From NCBI RefSeq assembly GCF_900107645.1, contig NZ_FNQN01000003.1, forward strand, positions 310,001 through 374,000: 64,000 nt of DNA, written 5' to 3'. This document shows positions 34,872 to 44,123 of this stretch, piece by piece. This DNA comes from Desulfuromusa kysingii (GTDB taxonomy: Bacteria > Desulfobacterota > Desulfuromonadia > Desulfuromonadales > Geopsychrobacteraceae). Below the pieces are notes generated by a model that ran no database searches, was not told the origin of the DNA, and worked only from the letters and a program-made list of their open reading frames with translations. Position 1 is the stretch's first letter. The number at the start of each line of letters is the position of its first letter. A program made the position numbers and the translations under genes.

Positions 34872-35501
34872 ATGAACTATCTTCTGGTTTTGCTGTTTAC
34901 GCTGTTAATAAGTAGTTGTGCGGGTCCTCCTCCCTCTGAATATAGGGATGCTGAATCGTTGACTCAAGTGCCCCTAGGTCAGGAAGCCAGACTCGGGAAA
35001 GTGCTCTATGAGCAGTCTTTACAGCAGTTGCGTGATACCGCACCTGAAGCCTATCTTCTCCATCAGCAAGCACATGCTGCTGAAGTCCGGGGAGATATGC
35101 AGGTGGCTATTGAACTTTATCACTCCGCAATGCAACAAACTCCTGACAACAGTTTTTTGCTGACCAGCTTGGGTTTGGCTTATTTGCGGATTGAGGATAC
35201 AATCCCGGCGCGGCGTTATTTACTTAAAGCGGTAAACGTTGACCCTGGTTATTATAAACCCCGCTTAGGCTTAGGCTATATCTACTTGCAGAATCAACAA
35301 TACCAACAGGCTGTGACCCAATTGGAAGAGTCTCTGCAGCAGCTAGCAACAGTGGAAGCGGCTTTTTTACTGGGTCAAGTGAAAGAGGCACAGGAGGATT
35401 TAACCAAAGCTCGGGAGCTTTATCTAGCGGTGGTCCAAGCTGACAGGGATGGCAAGTTGGGGACAGCAGCAGCGTCCCGGTTAAGGAGTCTACCAAGATG
35501 A
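34872..35501 (+). CDS. TPR-repeat lipoprotein
   Basis: 209 residues from ATG 34872, which begins a lipoprotein signal (MNYLLVLLFTLLISSC, Cys16). Three or four TPR units follow (HSAMQQTPDNSFLLTSLGLAYLR, AVNVDPGYYKPRLGLGYIYL). The open frame extends far upstream, but that part runs antisense into the AMMECR1 gene and is unlikely to be coding. GGTGG is very close to the ATG, so initiation is not certain; a second ATG lies five codons earlier. Its stop overlaps the next gene (ATGA). Likely an envelope scaffold. Confidence 0.78.
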   Translation: MNYLLVLLFTLLISSCAGPPPSEYRDAESLTQVPLGQEARLGKVLYEQSLQQLRDTAPEAYLLHQQAHAAEVRGDMQVAIELYHSAMQQTPDNSFLLTSLGLAYLRIEDTIPARRYLLKAVNVDPGYYKPRLGLGYIYLQNQQYQQAVTQLEESLQQLATVEAAFLLGQVKEAQEDLTKARELYLAVVQADRDGKLGTAAASRLRSLPR

Positions 35502-36001
35502 TTCAAGGAAGTTTTAATTGGTCTTTGCAGGATGGAGAGACCATTCTCTGGCAAGGGCGACCAGCACCCCGTTGTTACACTTTTCGGCACTGGTTGCAGG
35601 CGACAATCGGGACAATTCTCTATTTGGCCAGCTGCTTCTGGTTGATGGTGGGTGTGGAACTGGTCCGTAGCCAAGGTTATTCCTGGTGGCTCGCTATTGC
35701 CCCTTTTCTGATTGCTCTCGCGGCATTTGCGGTGGGACCGGGGCAGTTGATCATGGCTCGATTACGCTGGGAAAAGGTTTTCTACGCGCTGACTGATCAG
35801 AGGTTGTTAGTGCGTAATCGCATGTTTAAGACGACCACCAACTCTTATCCTCTGTGTCATTTCAAGAAAGTGAAGCAGAAACATTACGGTGAGCATCTAT
35901 CCAGTTTGCGATTATCTTTTCAAGAGACTCAGCCGGTGACCTTAGAGTGCATAGAACATCCTGAAAACTTTCTTAACTTACTACCGCAGGGCGATTCCTG
36001 A
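35498..36001 (+). CDS. Membrane-anchored PH-domain protein
   Basis: 167 residues. An initial LQDGETILWQGRPAP motif is typical of bacterial PH-domain (bPH) membrane proteins. Two adjacent spans (about 33-52 and 58-80) follow, then a PH-like beta domain (KVFYALTDQRLLVRNRMF ... SYPLCHFKKVKQK). Function unknown. ATG overlaps the TPR lipoprotein stop by 4 nt, so the two are translationally coupled and may act together in the envelope. Confidence 0.8.
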   Translation: MIQGSFNWSLQDGETILWQGRPAPRCYTFRHWLQATIGTILYLASCFWLMVGVELVRSQGYSWWLAIAPFLIALAAFAVGPGQLIMARLRWEKVFYALTDQRLLVRNRMFKTTTNSYPLCHFKKVKQKHYGEHLSSLRLSFQETQPVTLECIEHPENFLNLLPQGDS

Positions 36002-36015
36002 TCTGTGGATTGTGT

Positions 36016-36045
36016 TTGACATGGCAAGAAACAGATCGCTATGAT
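36016..36045 (+). promoter_or_regulatory. Candidate miaB promoter
   Basis: A perfect TTGACA (36016-36021) and TATGAT (36040-36045) are 18 nt apart, 36 nt before the miaB ATG. Confidence 0.6.
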
Positions 36046-36081
36046 GCGTGACCTTTTAATATCTAACTATGATGGTGATAA

Positions 36082-37410
36082 ATGAATAAGGCTTTTTACC
36101 TGGAAACATTTGGTTGTCAGATGAATGTGGTTGATTCCGAGCAGATAGCGGCATCATTGACTTCACTGGGTTATTCTCAAGTTGGATCTGCCGAAATGGC
36201 TGACGTGATCCTGCTCAACACCTGTTCGGTTCGCGATAAAGCTGAACGCAAAGTGTATGGTCATCTGGGTCGATTTAAGCCGATCAAGGATAAACGACCG
36301 GACTTGATTATTGGTGTGGGAGGCTGTGTCGCTCAACAAGAAGGTGAGAAGATGTTGGAAAAGGTGGCTTTCCTTGATCTGGTCTTCGGAACGCACAATA
36401 TTCATCGTTTGCCAGAGTTGATTCAGGACGTTGAACAGAACCGCAAGCGGGGCTGCGCTACGACTTTTCAGGACCGGGATACCCGCTTGAACCTTTTCCC
36501 TGAGCGGACGGTGCAGGAATCTGTAACCCGCTTTGTAACCGTCATGCAAGGGTGCGATAATTTTTGTTCATACTGTATTGTTCCCCATGTTCGTGGACGT
36601 GAAATCAGTCGTTCCAGCGCTGATATTTTGACTGAAGTCAAAGGTTTGGTCGCCCAGGGTGTCAGGGAGATAACTCTGTTGGGGCAGAATGTAAATTCGT
36701 ACAATCTGAAAAGTGATGAAGACGTCACATTTCCTCAGTTGCTGGAACAGATAGATGCGATTGAAGGCTTGCAACGGTTACGTTTTGCCACGTCGCATCC
36801 TAAGGATTTGACCGACGAGCTGATCAATTGTTTTGGTTCGTTGGATAAATTGTGTCAACATATCCATCTGCCATTTCAAAGCGGTTCGGACCGCATTCTT
36901 AAACTGATGAATCGCTGTTATACCGTCGCAGAATATCTTGATAAGGTCGAACGATTAAAACAGGTCTGTCCGCAAATTCGTCTGACGACAGATATAATCG
37001 TCGGTTTTCCCGGTGAGACTGAGGACGACTTTCAGGCGACTCTCGATCTGGTTAAACAGGTCCGGTATGCTGACGCTTTTACCTTTCTGTACTCCCCACG
37101 TGTCGAGACCGCAGCGGCAAAGATGCCGGATGGTCAATCGGCTTTACAGAAGCAGAAACGCTTTGAACGGTTGCTGGATTTACAACAACAGATCAGTGCG
37201 GAAGTCTGGCAAGAGGATTCTGATCAGGTGTTAGCGGTTTTGGTTGAAGGGCAAAGTAAGCAGGGGGAAGGGCAGATGTTTGGCCGCACAACCTGGAATC
37301 GAATTGTCAATTTTCAGGGGCCAGCGGATCTTATTGGACAGACTGTCACTGTCAAAATAACCGGAGTCTTCAGAAATTCCCACATCGGGGAATTGGTTGA
37401 AGCTCAATAG
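36082..37410 (+). CDS. miaB: tRNA-2-methylthio-N6-dimethylallyladenosine synthase
   Basis: 442 residues, a radical SAM methylthiotransferase that adds a methylthio group to i6A37 of tRNA. The N-terminal UPF0004 domain gives three cluster cysteines (FGCQMN, NTCSVR, GGCVAQ). The radical SAM motif is CDNFCSYC, followed by IVPHVRGRE. A C-terminal TRAM domain (about 375-440) binds tRNA. The FGCQMNVVDSE start is the MiaB form. It has its own good promoter; the PHP gene follows after 16 nt. It needs two 4Fe-4S clusters, consistent with the isc genes elsewhere in the window. Confidence 0.97.
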   Translation: MNKAFYLETFGCQMNVVDSEQIAASLTSLGYSQVGSAEMADVILLNTCSVRDKAERKVYGHLGRFKPIKDKRPDLIIGVGGCVAQQEGEKMLEKVAFLDLVFGTHNIHRLPELIQDVEQNRKRGCATTFQDRDTRLNLFPERTVQESVTRFVTVMQGCDNFCSYCIVPHVRGREISRSSADILTEVKGLVAQGVREITLLGQNVNSYNLKSDEDVTFPQLLEQIDAIEGLQRLRFATSHPKDLTDELINCFGSLDKLCQHIHLPFQSGSDRILKLMNRCYTVAEYLDKVERLKQVCPQIRLTTDIIVGFPGETEDDFQATLDLVKQVRYADAFTFLYSPRVETAAAKMPDGQSALQKQKRFERLLDLQQQISAEVWQEDSDQVLAVLVEGQSKQGEGQMFGRTTWNRIVNFQGPADLIGQTVTVKITGVFRNSHIGELVEAQ

Positions 37411-37426
37411 GAAGTAGGAAGAGATC

Positions 37427-38080
37427 ATGATAGATTTGCACACACATACTTTTTTTAGTGATGGTGAACTTGTCCCGACGGAATTAATTCGTCGTGCATC
37501 TGTTGCGGGCTATAAAGCTATAGCGATCACTGATCATGCCGATAAAAGTAATACCAAATGGTTACTGGATAATATTGTTGGCGTGGTTGATGAAATTGGC
37601 GCCGCAAATAATATCACTGTCTTGGCTGGAGTTGAGTTGACTCATGTCCCGCCACAATCTATTGCTGAAGTTGCTCAAATGGCCCGTGATCATGGTGCTG
37701 AGCTGGTCGTCGTCCATGGTGAGGCAATCATTGATCCGGTGATGCCGGGGACAAACATGGCTGCAATCAAAGCGCAGGTCGATATTCTCGCCCATCCGGG
37801 ACTCATAACTGTGGAAGAGGTGAAACTCGCTGCAGAACTGGGAGTCTGCTTGGAGGTCACAACCCGGAAAGGCAATTCTCTCACTAACGGTCACGTGGTT
37901 AAGCTTGCTCTTGAATATGGGGCAAAGCTGGTCGTCAATAATGACGCTCATGCCCCGTCAGATATTCTCGCCCCAGAGTTGATTCATAAAATTGCCTTAG
38001 GTGCCGGGATGACAGAAGAGCAATATATACAGGCACAAAAAAATTCTGCTGAGCTGGTTGCTAAAGCCAAGGGCTTATAG
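37427..38080 (+). CDS. PHP-domain phosphoesterase (histidinol-phosphatase-like)
   Basis: 217 residues with the full set of PHP metal motifs: DLHTHTFFSDG at 3-13, ITDHAD, VVVHGE, ILAHPG and NNDAHAPSD. Small stand-alone PHP proteins of this size are annotated as histidinol-phosphate phosphatase domain proteins; the true substrate is unknown, since no his genes are nearby. It lies between miaB and an M42 peptidase gene; its stop directly abuts the next ATG (TAGATG), so the three genes probably form an operon. Confidence 0.87.
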   Translation: MIDLHTHTFFSDGELVPTELIRRASVAGYKAIAITDHADKSNTKWLLDNIVGVVDEIGAANNITVLAGVELTHVPPQSIAEVAQMARDHGAELVVVHGEAIIDPVMPGTNMAAIKAQVDILAHPGLITVEEVKLAAELGVCLEVTTRKGNSLTNGHVVKLALEYGAKLVVNNDAHAPSDILAPELIHKIALGAGMTEEQYIQAQKNSAELVAKAKGL

Positions 38081-39145
38081 ATGAAACAGAAAGATTTTAA
38101 ATTTTTAAAAGAACTTGTTGAAACCCCAAGCCCTTCTGGTTTTGAACAGCCCGCGCAACGGCTGATAAAGACTCAGCTTCAAGGGGTCGCTAATGATCTT
38201 AAAACTGATGTTATGGGGAACCTGATTGCCCGACTTGATGGTCTGGGGGAAAAAAAGATCATGCTCGCCGGTCACTGTGACGAAATTGGTTTTATGGTTC
38301 AGTACGTCGATGAGCAGGGGTTTATTTATTTTGGCGCCATCGGCGGGGTTGATCCACATCTTTCCCCGGGGCAGCGGATTAAGATCCATACGGCACAGGG
38401 TGATGTCTCTGGAGTGGTCGGTAAAAAAGCAATCCATCTGATTGAGCCAAAAGATCGAGATACTGTTATCAAGTTAAAGCAACAGTTTATTGATATCGGC
38501 TGTGCCAGTCGTGAGGAGGTTGAAGCCCTCGTTCAGATTGGTGACCCGGTCACTTTTGCCGTGGGGGTGCAAAGCCTGCAAAACAACCGCGCCACATCTC
38601 GAGCCTTTGACGACAAGATGGGGGCTTTTATCATCACCGAAGTGATGAAACGGGTCAAATTATCCGGGGAGATCGCATCTGATCTTTACACCGTATCGAC
38701 GGTTCAAGAAGAGATTGGTTTGCGCGGAGCAGTCACCAGCAGTTACGATGTGAATCCCGATGTCGGTATTGTGGTTGAAGTGACCCATGCCACCGATTAT
38801 CCCGATGTCGAACCTTCTGCAATTGGCAGGGTAGAGCTCGGTAAGGGACCGGTTCTTGCGCGTGGGGCAAATATCAACCCGATGCTATTTAAGTTGTTGG
38901 TCGATACTGCTGCCGCAGAAAAAATACCAGTTCAGATTATTGGTCTGCCGCGAGCCGCTGGGAATGACACCAATGTTATGCAGCTGTCACGTGGTGGCGT
39001 TGCGACTGCATTGTTGGGGATTCCTCTGCGTTACATGCATACCCCGGTAGAGACCCTCTCTCTTTCCGATTTGGATCAGGCTATCAGCTTGTTGGTCGCC
39101 GTTGTGCAGCGGATAAATGCCGGAACCTCGTTTATCCCTGAGTGA
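38081..39145 (+). CDS. M42-family metallo-aminopeptidase
   Basis: 354 residues of the M42 (glutamyl aminopeptidase/endoglucanase-like) family. Two-metal ligands lie in GHCDEIGF (near residue 65), RAFDDKMGA (about 180), VQEEIGLRGA (catalytic Glu, about 213) and EVTHATDYPD. Such enzymes form large tetrahedral complexes in the cytosol and trim peptides. The final His lies in RYMHTPVE. It starts immediately after the PHP stop. Confidence 0.92.
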   Translation: MKQKDFKFLKELVETPSPSGFEQPAQRLIKTQLQGVANDLKTDVMGNLIARLDGLGEKKIMLAGHCDEIGFMVQYVDEQGFIYFGAIGGVDPHLSPGQRIKIHTAQGDVSGVVGKKAIHLIEPKDRDTVIKLKQQFIDIGCASREEVEALVQIGDPVTFAVGVQSLQNNRATSRAFDDKMGAFIITEVMKRVKLSGEIASDLYTVSTVQEEIGLRGAVTSSYDVNPDVGIVVEVTHATDYPDVEPSAIGRVELGKGPVLARGANINPMLFKLLVDTAAAEKIPVQIIGLPRAAGNDTNVMQLSRGGVATALLGIPLRYMHTPVETLSLSDLDQAISLLVAVVQRINAGTSFIPE

Positions 39146-39209
39146 AGATACAGGTTTGGACTGAAGTTCCGCCTTTCAGATCGGAGTCATAAGTTGGTCA
39201 CTCTGCGTT

Positions 39210-40328
39210 CTAGCGCGGATACCGATAGTTGCTTGTGAGCCCCTGTTTTGAGAGTACGATCTGCCAGAGCTGATTCTTTCTGGCTCTGAAGGATCCTGCA
39301 CTGGCAAGTAAGTAGTAGTTCCACATCCGGCGGAAGCGATCATCGTAGTTCTTTTTTATCCTTGACCAGGCTTCATTGAAATTATCGTACCAGGACAATA
39401 ACGTTTTATCGTAATCCGGGCCAAAGCTATGCCAATCTTCGAGAATGAAATAATCCTCAAAAGCTGAGCTTATCTGCTGGGCAGATGGGAGCATACCATT
39501 CGGGAAAATATAGCGGTCAATCCAGGGGTCGGTATGCTCAGTAGGAGTATTCGAACCAATGGTATGGAGCAGGAACAACCCATCATCCGCTAAAAGCTTT
39601 TCTACGGTTTTAAAATAGTTACGGTAGTTTTTATAACCAACATGTTCGAACATACCGATAGAGACAATCCGGTCAAAACGGCCTTGCAATTCTCGATAAT
39701 CTTTGACGAGAATTTCGATTGGCAATTGTCGACAGTTATCTCTCGCTAGTGCGGCTTGCTCTTTTGAAATGGTAATGCCAACAACTTCAACTCCATAGTT
39801 TTCAGCCATATAACGGGCACATCCGCCCCATCCGCAACCGATATCCAATACCCGTTGCCCTTTTTTAAGATGTAGTTTCCTGCACGTAAGATCTAGCTTG
39901 TCTCTCTGAGCTTCCTCAAGAGTCTGAGCGTTTTTCCAATAGCCACAGCTATAAATCATTCTTGAATCAAGCATATTGATATAAAGATCATTGCCAATAT
40001 CATAATGTTTCACTCCAACCTGATAGGCACGTCTTGGGGATTGACAGTTTAAGAGTTTTGCTTTCAAGGTTGTGATCATCAAGGCAATAGATTTGAAATG
40101 TTGATCAAGTTGGGCTTTCATCAGTCTGGAAACAAGTTCATCGAGAGATTCAGCATCCCACCAGCCATCCATATATGCCTCACCAAACCCCAGACTGCCA
40201 TGTACAAATACGCGACGATATAAATTTTTGTTTTTAACCTGAATGTCCCAGGGGCGTTTTCCGTCAATGGAGACATCAGCATGACGGAGTAACTTTTCTG
40301 TCCACTGTTTTAAATGGGTATATGACAC
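39210..40328 (-). CDS. cfa: Cyclopropane-fatty-acyl-phospholipid synthase
   Basis: 372 residues; transfers a methylene from AdoMet to double bonds of membrane phospholipid acyl chains. The AdoMet-binding motif VLDIGCGWGG is at 160-169, and YSCGYW near 126-131 contains the conserved Cys128. HGSLGFGEAYMDGWWD at 43-58 is the classical Cfa N-terminal pattern. The start is GTG (40326-40328), supported by AGGAGG six nt upstream. It lies 274 bp downstream of the phosphohexomutase gene; that gap holds an AT-rich inverted repeat at 40452-40475 without a T-run. Confidence 0.95.
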   Translation of the reverse strand: MSYTHLKQWTEKLLRHADVSIDGKRPWDIQVKNKNLYRRVFVHGSLGFGEAYMDGWWDAESLDELVSRLMKAQLDQHFKSIALMITTLKAKLLNCQSPRRAYQVGVKHYDIGNDLYINMLDSRMIYSCGYWKNAQTLEEAQRDKLDLTCRKLHLKKGQRVLDIGCGWGGCARYMAENYGVEVVGITISKEQAALARDNCRQLPIEILVKDYRELQGRFDRIVSIGMFEHVGYKNYRNYFKTVEKLLADDGLFLLHTIGSNTPTEHTDPWIDRYIFPNGMLPSAQQISSAFEDYFILEDWHSFGPDYDKTLLSWYDNFNEAWSRIKKNYDDRFRRMWNYYLLASAGSFRARKNQLWQIVLSKQGLTSNYRYPR

Positions 40329-40602
40329 GACTATCCTCCTGAAAATACAAACGCGGTGGCGGTTGTATGGCAGGAGAACTTGAGAGGGTGGAGAGTGGAG
40401 AGTCTCCTGAGATACAGAAAGTCACCAATCTAAAGAAAAGAATGATATAAATAAACCTTATAATTTAAAGGTTTACTGCGGTTTTAAGGGATTGTCAAGA
40501 ATCTTGGATCAGAAAAAGGCCAATATGGATTGATAATGACTTTCGCCTGTATGGTGTCAGTGATTTGGATTGAGAAGTGAATTGTTAACGCTTTAAAAAG
40601 AG

Positions 40603-42108
40603 CTATTCATCTGGAAGTTCAATACCGACATAAGTGGAGAGAAAGCTTTTAATTTGTGCGCTGATCTGATCGACTCCGCCAATCTGCTCACTTTCGATGT
40701 TAAGTGGCAGTTGCGGATCATGGAGGGATTTTCGCAGGAGGGCCCAACCATTGCCGGCTGTAGCGTCACAGGTGACATGAACCCCCTCATAATTATCCGC
40801 GGTGAGACTCCATCCAGGTGTCTGCGCAGCGAAAGTGGCAAAATCGGCAAGAACCTGATCAGCATAGGCGCTGAAATCAGCGACTTTAATCTTGAGACGA
40901 ATCTCTTTGGCTTCAACCGGTTCGGGCAATCCGGCGATAAGCTCATCAATTGTCCCTTGGTCAGCCATTTTCAGTTGCGCTATTTTAATCAGTATTTTGG
41001 CAATCTGATAAGCACCGTCATCGAGAAAGTAATTCTCTTTAAGGGCTCCATGACCCGAGGTTTCAAGGGCCAGATAAGACTCTTTGCCGCTTGAATTAAG
41101 CCGAATCGCTTCATTGATGACATTGCGATAGCCACGCTGGAAGCGGTGGTGTTTGCCTCTTAGATGTTCCTCAATCCACCATTTGAGTCCGGTAGAGGTG
41201 ACCGAGTCGGTGACCACAACTGAACCGGGGTGTTTTTCAAGAACGATGGTTGCCATCAGTGCAATAAAGCGGTTGCGGTTAATCGGTGTTCCATTTTTAT
41301 CGACCGCGCCAGCACGATCAACATCGGTGTCAAAAATAATCCCAAAGTCAGCGGCGTTTTCTCTGACCGCAGTCACGATTGCAGCGATTGCCTTTGGATC
41401 TTCTGGGTTAGGGGCATGATTGGGAAACATCCCGTCCGGTTCCAGAAACTGGCTTCCGGTGGTGTTTGCACCGAGGGGTTGAAGAACTTTGTCAACAAAA
41501 AATCCGCCCGCACCATTCCCTGCGTCAACGATAATTTTTAAATCTTTGAGGGGAGTCTGAGATCCCGATTCAAGCCGAATAATGTTCACCAGATGGGCGG
41601 CATAATCGTCCATCAGTTGCACTGGGGTTACCGTGACCGAGGTTGGGGCAACACCATCACTGATGGTTTCAGCCATCTTGAGAATTTTTGTGATATCCCG
41701 TTTTTCAAGCCCACCATGACGCGTAAAGAACTTGATTCCATTGCGGTTAAAAGGGAGATGGCTTGCGGTCAACATCATGGCACCATCATAGCTGTGCTGT
41801 GTAAATATGGTCGACATGAACATGGCCGGAGTAGAAGCGAGGCCACAGTCGTATATCGAGGCACCGGCGTGCGTTAACCCTTGAAAGATGGAACCTTTGA
41901 TTTTTTCAGCTGAAATGCGTGAATCATGACCCACTGAGATTTGCAATTGACGGGCCGGTTTTTCCAAGCGCTGTGCCAACCATTGAGCAAAGGCACAACC
42001 AATTGCACGGACAACGGAATCGTGTAGGGTTACAGGTTGACCTGCAACGCCATCGACAGCGACTCCGCGGATATCACTGCCATTTTGCAATTGTGACCAT
42101 TCATTCAC
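40603..42108 (-). CDS. Phosphomannomutase/phosphoglucomutase-like phosphohexomutase
   Basis: 501 residues. The phosphoserine loop is TASHLPFNRNGIKFF, with Leu where most members have Asn. The metal loop reads FDTDVDRAGAVD rather than DGDxDR. The usual GEESGH-type sugar loop is replaced by LALETSGHGALKENYFLDDG, and the phosphate loop is not the standard RxSGTEP. This fits the divergent long subgroup of phosphohexomutases. The activity is probably hexose 1-/6-phosphate interconversion, but sugar preference is open. It is distinct from the 19301-20722 enzyme. cfa follows downstream on the same strand. Confidence 0.83.
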   Translation of the reverse strand: MNEWSQLQNGSDIRGVAVDGVAGQPVTLHDSVVRAIGCAFAQWLAQRLEKPARQLQISVGHDSRISAEKIKGSIFQGLTHAGASIYDCGLASTPAMFMSTIFTQHSYDGAMMLTASHLPFNRNGIKFFTRHGGLEKRDITKILKMAETISDGVAPTSVTVTPVQLMDDYAAHLVNIIRLESGSQTPLKDLKIIVDAGNGAGGFFVDKVLQPLGANTTGSQFLEPDGMFPNHAPNPEDPKAIAAIVTAVRENAADFGIIFDTDVDRAGAVDKNGTPINRNRFIALMATIVLEKHPGSVVVTDSVTSTGLKWWIEEHLRGKHHRFQRGYRNVINEAIRLNSSGKESYLALETSGHGALKENYFLDDGAYQIAKILIKIAQLKMADQGTIDELIAGLPEPVEAKEIRLKIKVADFSAYADQVLADFATFAAQTPGWSLTADNYEGVHVTCDATAGNGWALLRKSLHDPQLPLNIESEQIGGVDQISAQIKSFLSTYVGIELPDE

Positions 42109-42219
42109 AGAAAATCCCTCGTGAACCGTATACTCTATAGCGTTTATTGTTGAGCGCTTGCTCCATCATAGCGCAACCTTATGTGATTAAAGAGATGGAT
42201 TATGTGTGGGGGATATTAT

Positions 42220-42254
42220 AAAAACGCCCCATAATAGCTATGGAACGTTTTTTT
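42220..42254. terminator. Bidirectional terminator between deaD and phosphohexomutase gene
   Basis: CCATA/TATGG with a 5-nt loop is extended by CG/CG after a small internal mismatch and flanked by AAAAA and TTTTTTT. It lies 22 nt after the deaD stop. The A/T flanks would form the base of the stem and the U-tract. Confidence 0.65.
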
Positions 42255-42275
42255 GCCACTGAATCCAACTGTTTT

Positions 42276-44024
42276 TTACTTGCGTCTTGTGGTTGTCGGT
42301 TTCTTGGAGCGAGAACCGTATTTCTTGAATCCTCCCGCTGTTTTACCAAATCTTTTACGTTTGGAAAAATCACTTGCAGCAGATTTTTGTGACCCTGAAT
42401 CTGGACTGATCTGCAGTTGTTCATTACAAACCCAGACCCCTTTTAATTTATGTAAGACATCCTGCGACAGGTCCTTGGGAAGATCAACAAGGCTGAACTG
42501 ATCAAACAGGCGAATCCTGCCAATATCACGGCTGTTGAGTTTACCTTCATTACTGATTGCGCCAACGATATTTCCAGGTTCTACACCATGCTTGCGACCG
42601 ACCTCAATGCGATATGTCTGCATCTGTTCGTCACTGGTTTTTTGTTCGCGCCTTGGTCTTACGTTTCGTTCGGGGCGTTCAACCGGGATTTCTTCGGGAA
42701 GCTGATCTTCTGGATTAAGAGGGCGCTCTTTTTGCAGCAGGTAAGCAAGAGTTGCCGCAATTTTGCGATGACCAACATCATATTCACTTTGGTATTCATC
42801 TATCAGTTCTTCAAAGAATTCCATATCTTCAGATTCCATTGCTGCGGAAATCTGTTCTTTAAACTGATTGATACGCCGATTGGTGATATCTTTACGACTT
42901 GGCAATGCCATGGCTTTAATCGGCTGGCGAGTGGCCCTTTCAATGGCTACAAGCATCCGTTTTTCTCGTGGAGCGACAAATAATATGGCTTTACCTTCGC
43001 GTCCTGCACGACCGGTTCTGCCAATACGGTGGATGTAGGATTCGGTATCGTAAGGAATGTCGTAATTGACGACATGACTGATGCGCTTCACATCTAAACC
43101 CCGTGCAGCAACATCCGTTGCGACAACAATATCTAGCGATCCGTCCTTGAGGCGTTCTACCGTTTTCTCCCGCAACATCTGGGTCATGTCACCGTTCAGT
43201 GCTGCACTGGAGAAACCGCGAGCTTCCAACTTTTCAGCCAGATCTACGGTTGCGACTTTAGTGCGGACAAAAATCAGCATACCGTCGATTTCTTCAGCTT
43301 CAAGGATGCGGGTCAGAGCGTCAAGTTTATGCAGACCTTTGACTTGCCAGAATCTTTGCGAAATTTTATCGACCGTTGAGGTTTTACTCTTAATTCTAAT
43401 TTCCAGCGGATTTTGTAAATGTTTGCGGGCAACATTCAGAACTTCCTTTGGCATTGTTGCGGAGAACAAGGCCGTTTGACGACCTTCCGGCGCATGACTG
43501 AGGATTTGTTCTACCTCTTCGATAAAGCCCATTTTTAACATTTCATCAGCTTCATCAATGACGACACAACTCAATTTATCGAGTTTTAAAGTCTTGCGAC
43601 GTAAGTGGTCTTGAATCCGCCCCGGAGTTCCAACTACAGCTTGAACCCCACGTTGAAGTTGGCGTAACTGCTGTCCCATATTCTGGCCACCATAGACAGG
43701 TAAAACCTGAAACCCTTTCAGATGACGGGCATAGGTCTGCATGGCTTCAGCAACCTGGAGAGCAAGTTCTCTGGTCGGTGTGAGTACTAGAATCTGCGGT
43801 GCTTTGAGTTTTGGATCCAGTCGACTGAGGAGTGGAAGTGAAAACGCAGCGGTTTTTCCAGTGCCGGTCTGCGCCTGCCCCAAAAGATCACGACCCTCTA
43901 ATAATGGTGGAATACTTTGTGACTGGATTGGTGTTGGTGTTTCATAACCTATTTCTTTGATGACTTTAAAAACATTGGGGGCAAGACAAAGGTCTTTAAA
44001 GGTGACTTCATTTTCTTCGGGCAT
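42276..44024 (-). CDS. deaD: DEAD-box ATP-dependent RNA helicase
   Basis: 582 residues. Conserved helicase motifs in order: Q motif TPIQSQSIPPLL, motif I AQTGTGKT, PTRELALQ, GTPGRIQD, DEAD, SAT, ARGLDVKRISHVVNYD and HRIGRTGRAG. After the two RecA domains comes a linker and a DbpA-type RNA-binding domain (about 480-550; YRIEVGRKHGVEPGNIVGAI), then a basic tail (RFGKTAGGFKKYGSRSKK). The arrangement is that of CsdA/DeaD, which unwinds structured RNA in ribosome assembly and cold adaptation. AGGAAA precedes the ATG. Confidence 0.93.
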   Translation of the reverse strand: MPEENEVTFKDLCLAPNVFKVIKEIGYETPTPIQSQSIPPLLEGRDLLGQAQTGTGKTAAFSLPLLSRLDPKLKAPQILVLTPTRELALQVAEAMQTYARHLKGFQVLPVYGGQNMGQQLRQLQRGVQAVVGTPGRIQDHLRRKTLKLDKLSCVVIDEADEMLKMGFIEEVEQILSHAPEGRQTALFSATMPKEVLNVARKHLQNPLEIRIKSKTSTVDKISQRFWQVKGLHKLDALTRILEAEEIDGMLIFVRTKVATVDLAEKLEARGFSSAALNGDMTQMLREKTVERLKDGSLDIVVATDVAARGLDVKRISHVVNYDIPYDTESYIHRIGRTGRAGREGKAILFVAPREKRMLVAIERATRQPIKAMALPSRKDITNRRINQFKEQISAAMESEDMEFFEELIDEYQSEYDVGHRKIAATLAYLLQKERPLNPEDQLPEEIPVERPERNVRPRREQKTSDEQMQTYRIEVGRKHGVEPGNIVGAISNEGKLNSRDIGRIRLFDQFSLVDLPKDLSQDVLHKLKGVWVCNEQLQISPDSGSQKSAASDFSKRKRFGKTAGGFKKYGSRSKKPTTTRRK

Positions 44025-44123
44025 AGATTTCCTGTTAGCATTTATAAAAGAATTTTGACAAAAGACACGTATCTTAGACTGATTAGCCGGTTAGTGCCAG
44101 TTATTTTATTGTCGCAAGTGTAT

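Noticed and set aside
40452-40475. Inverted repeat TAAACCTT/AAGGTTTA between phosphohexomutase and cfa genes
   Set aside because: AT-rich, no T-run on either side, and could arise by chance; not called as a terminator.
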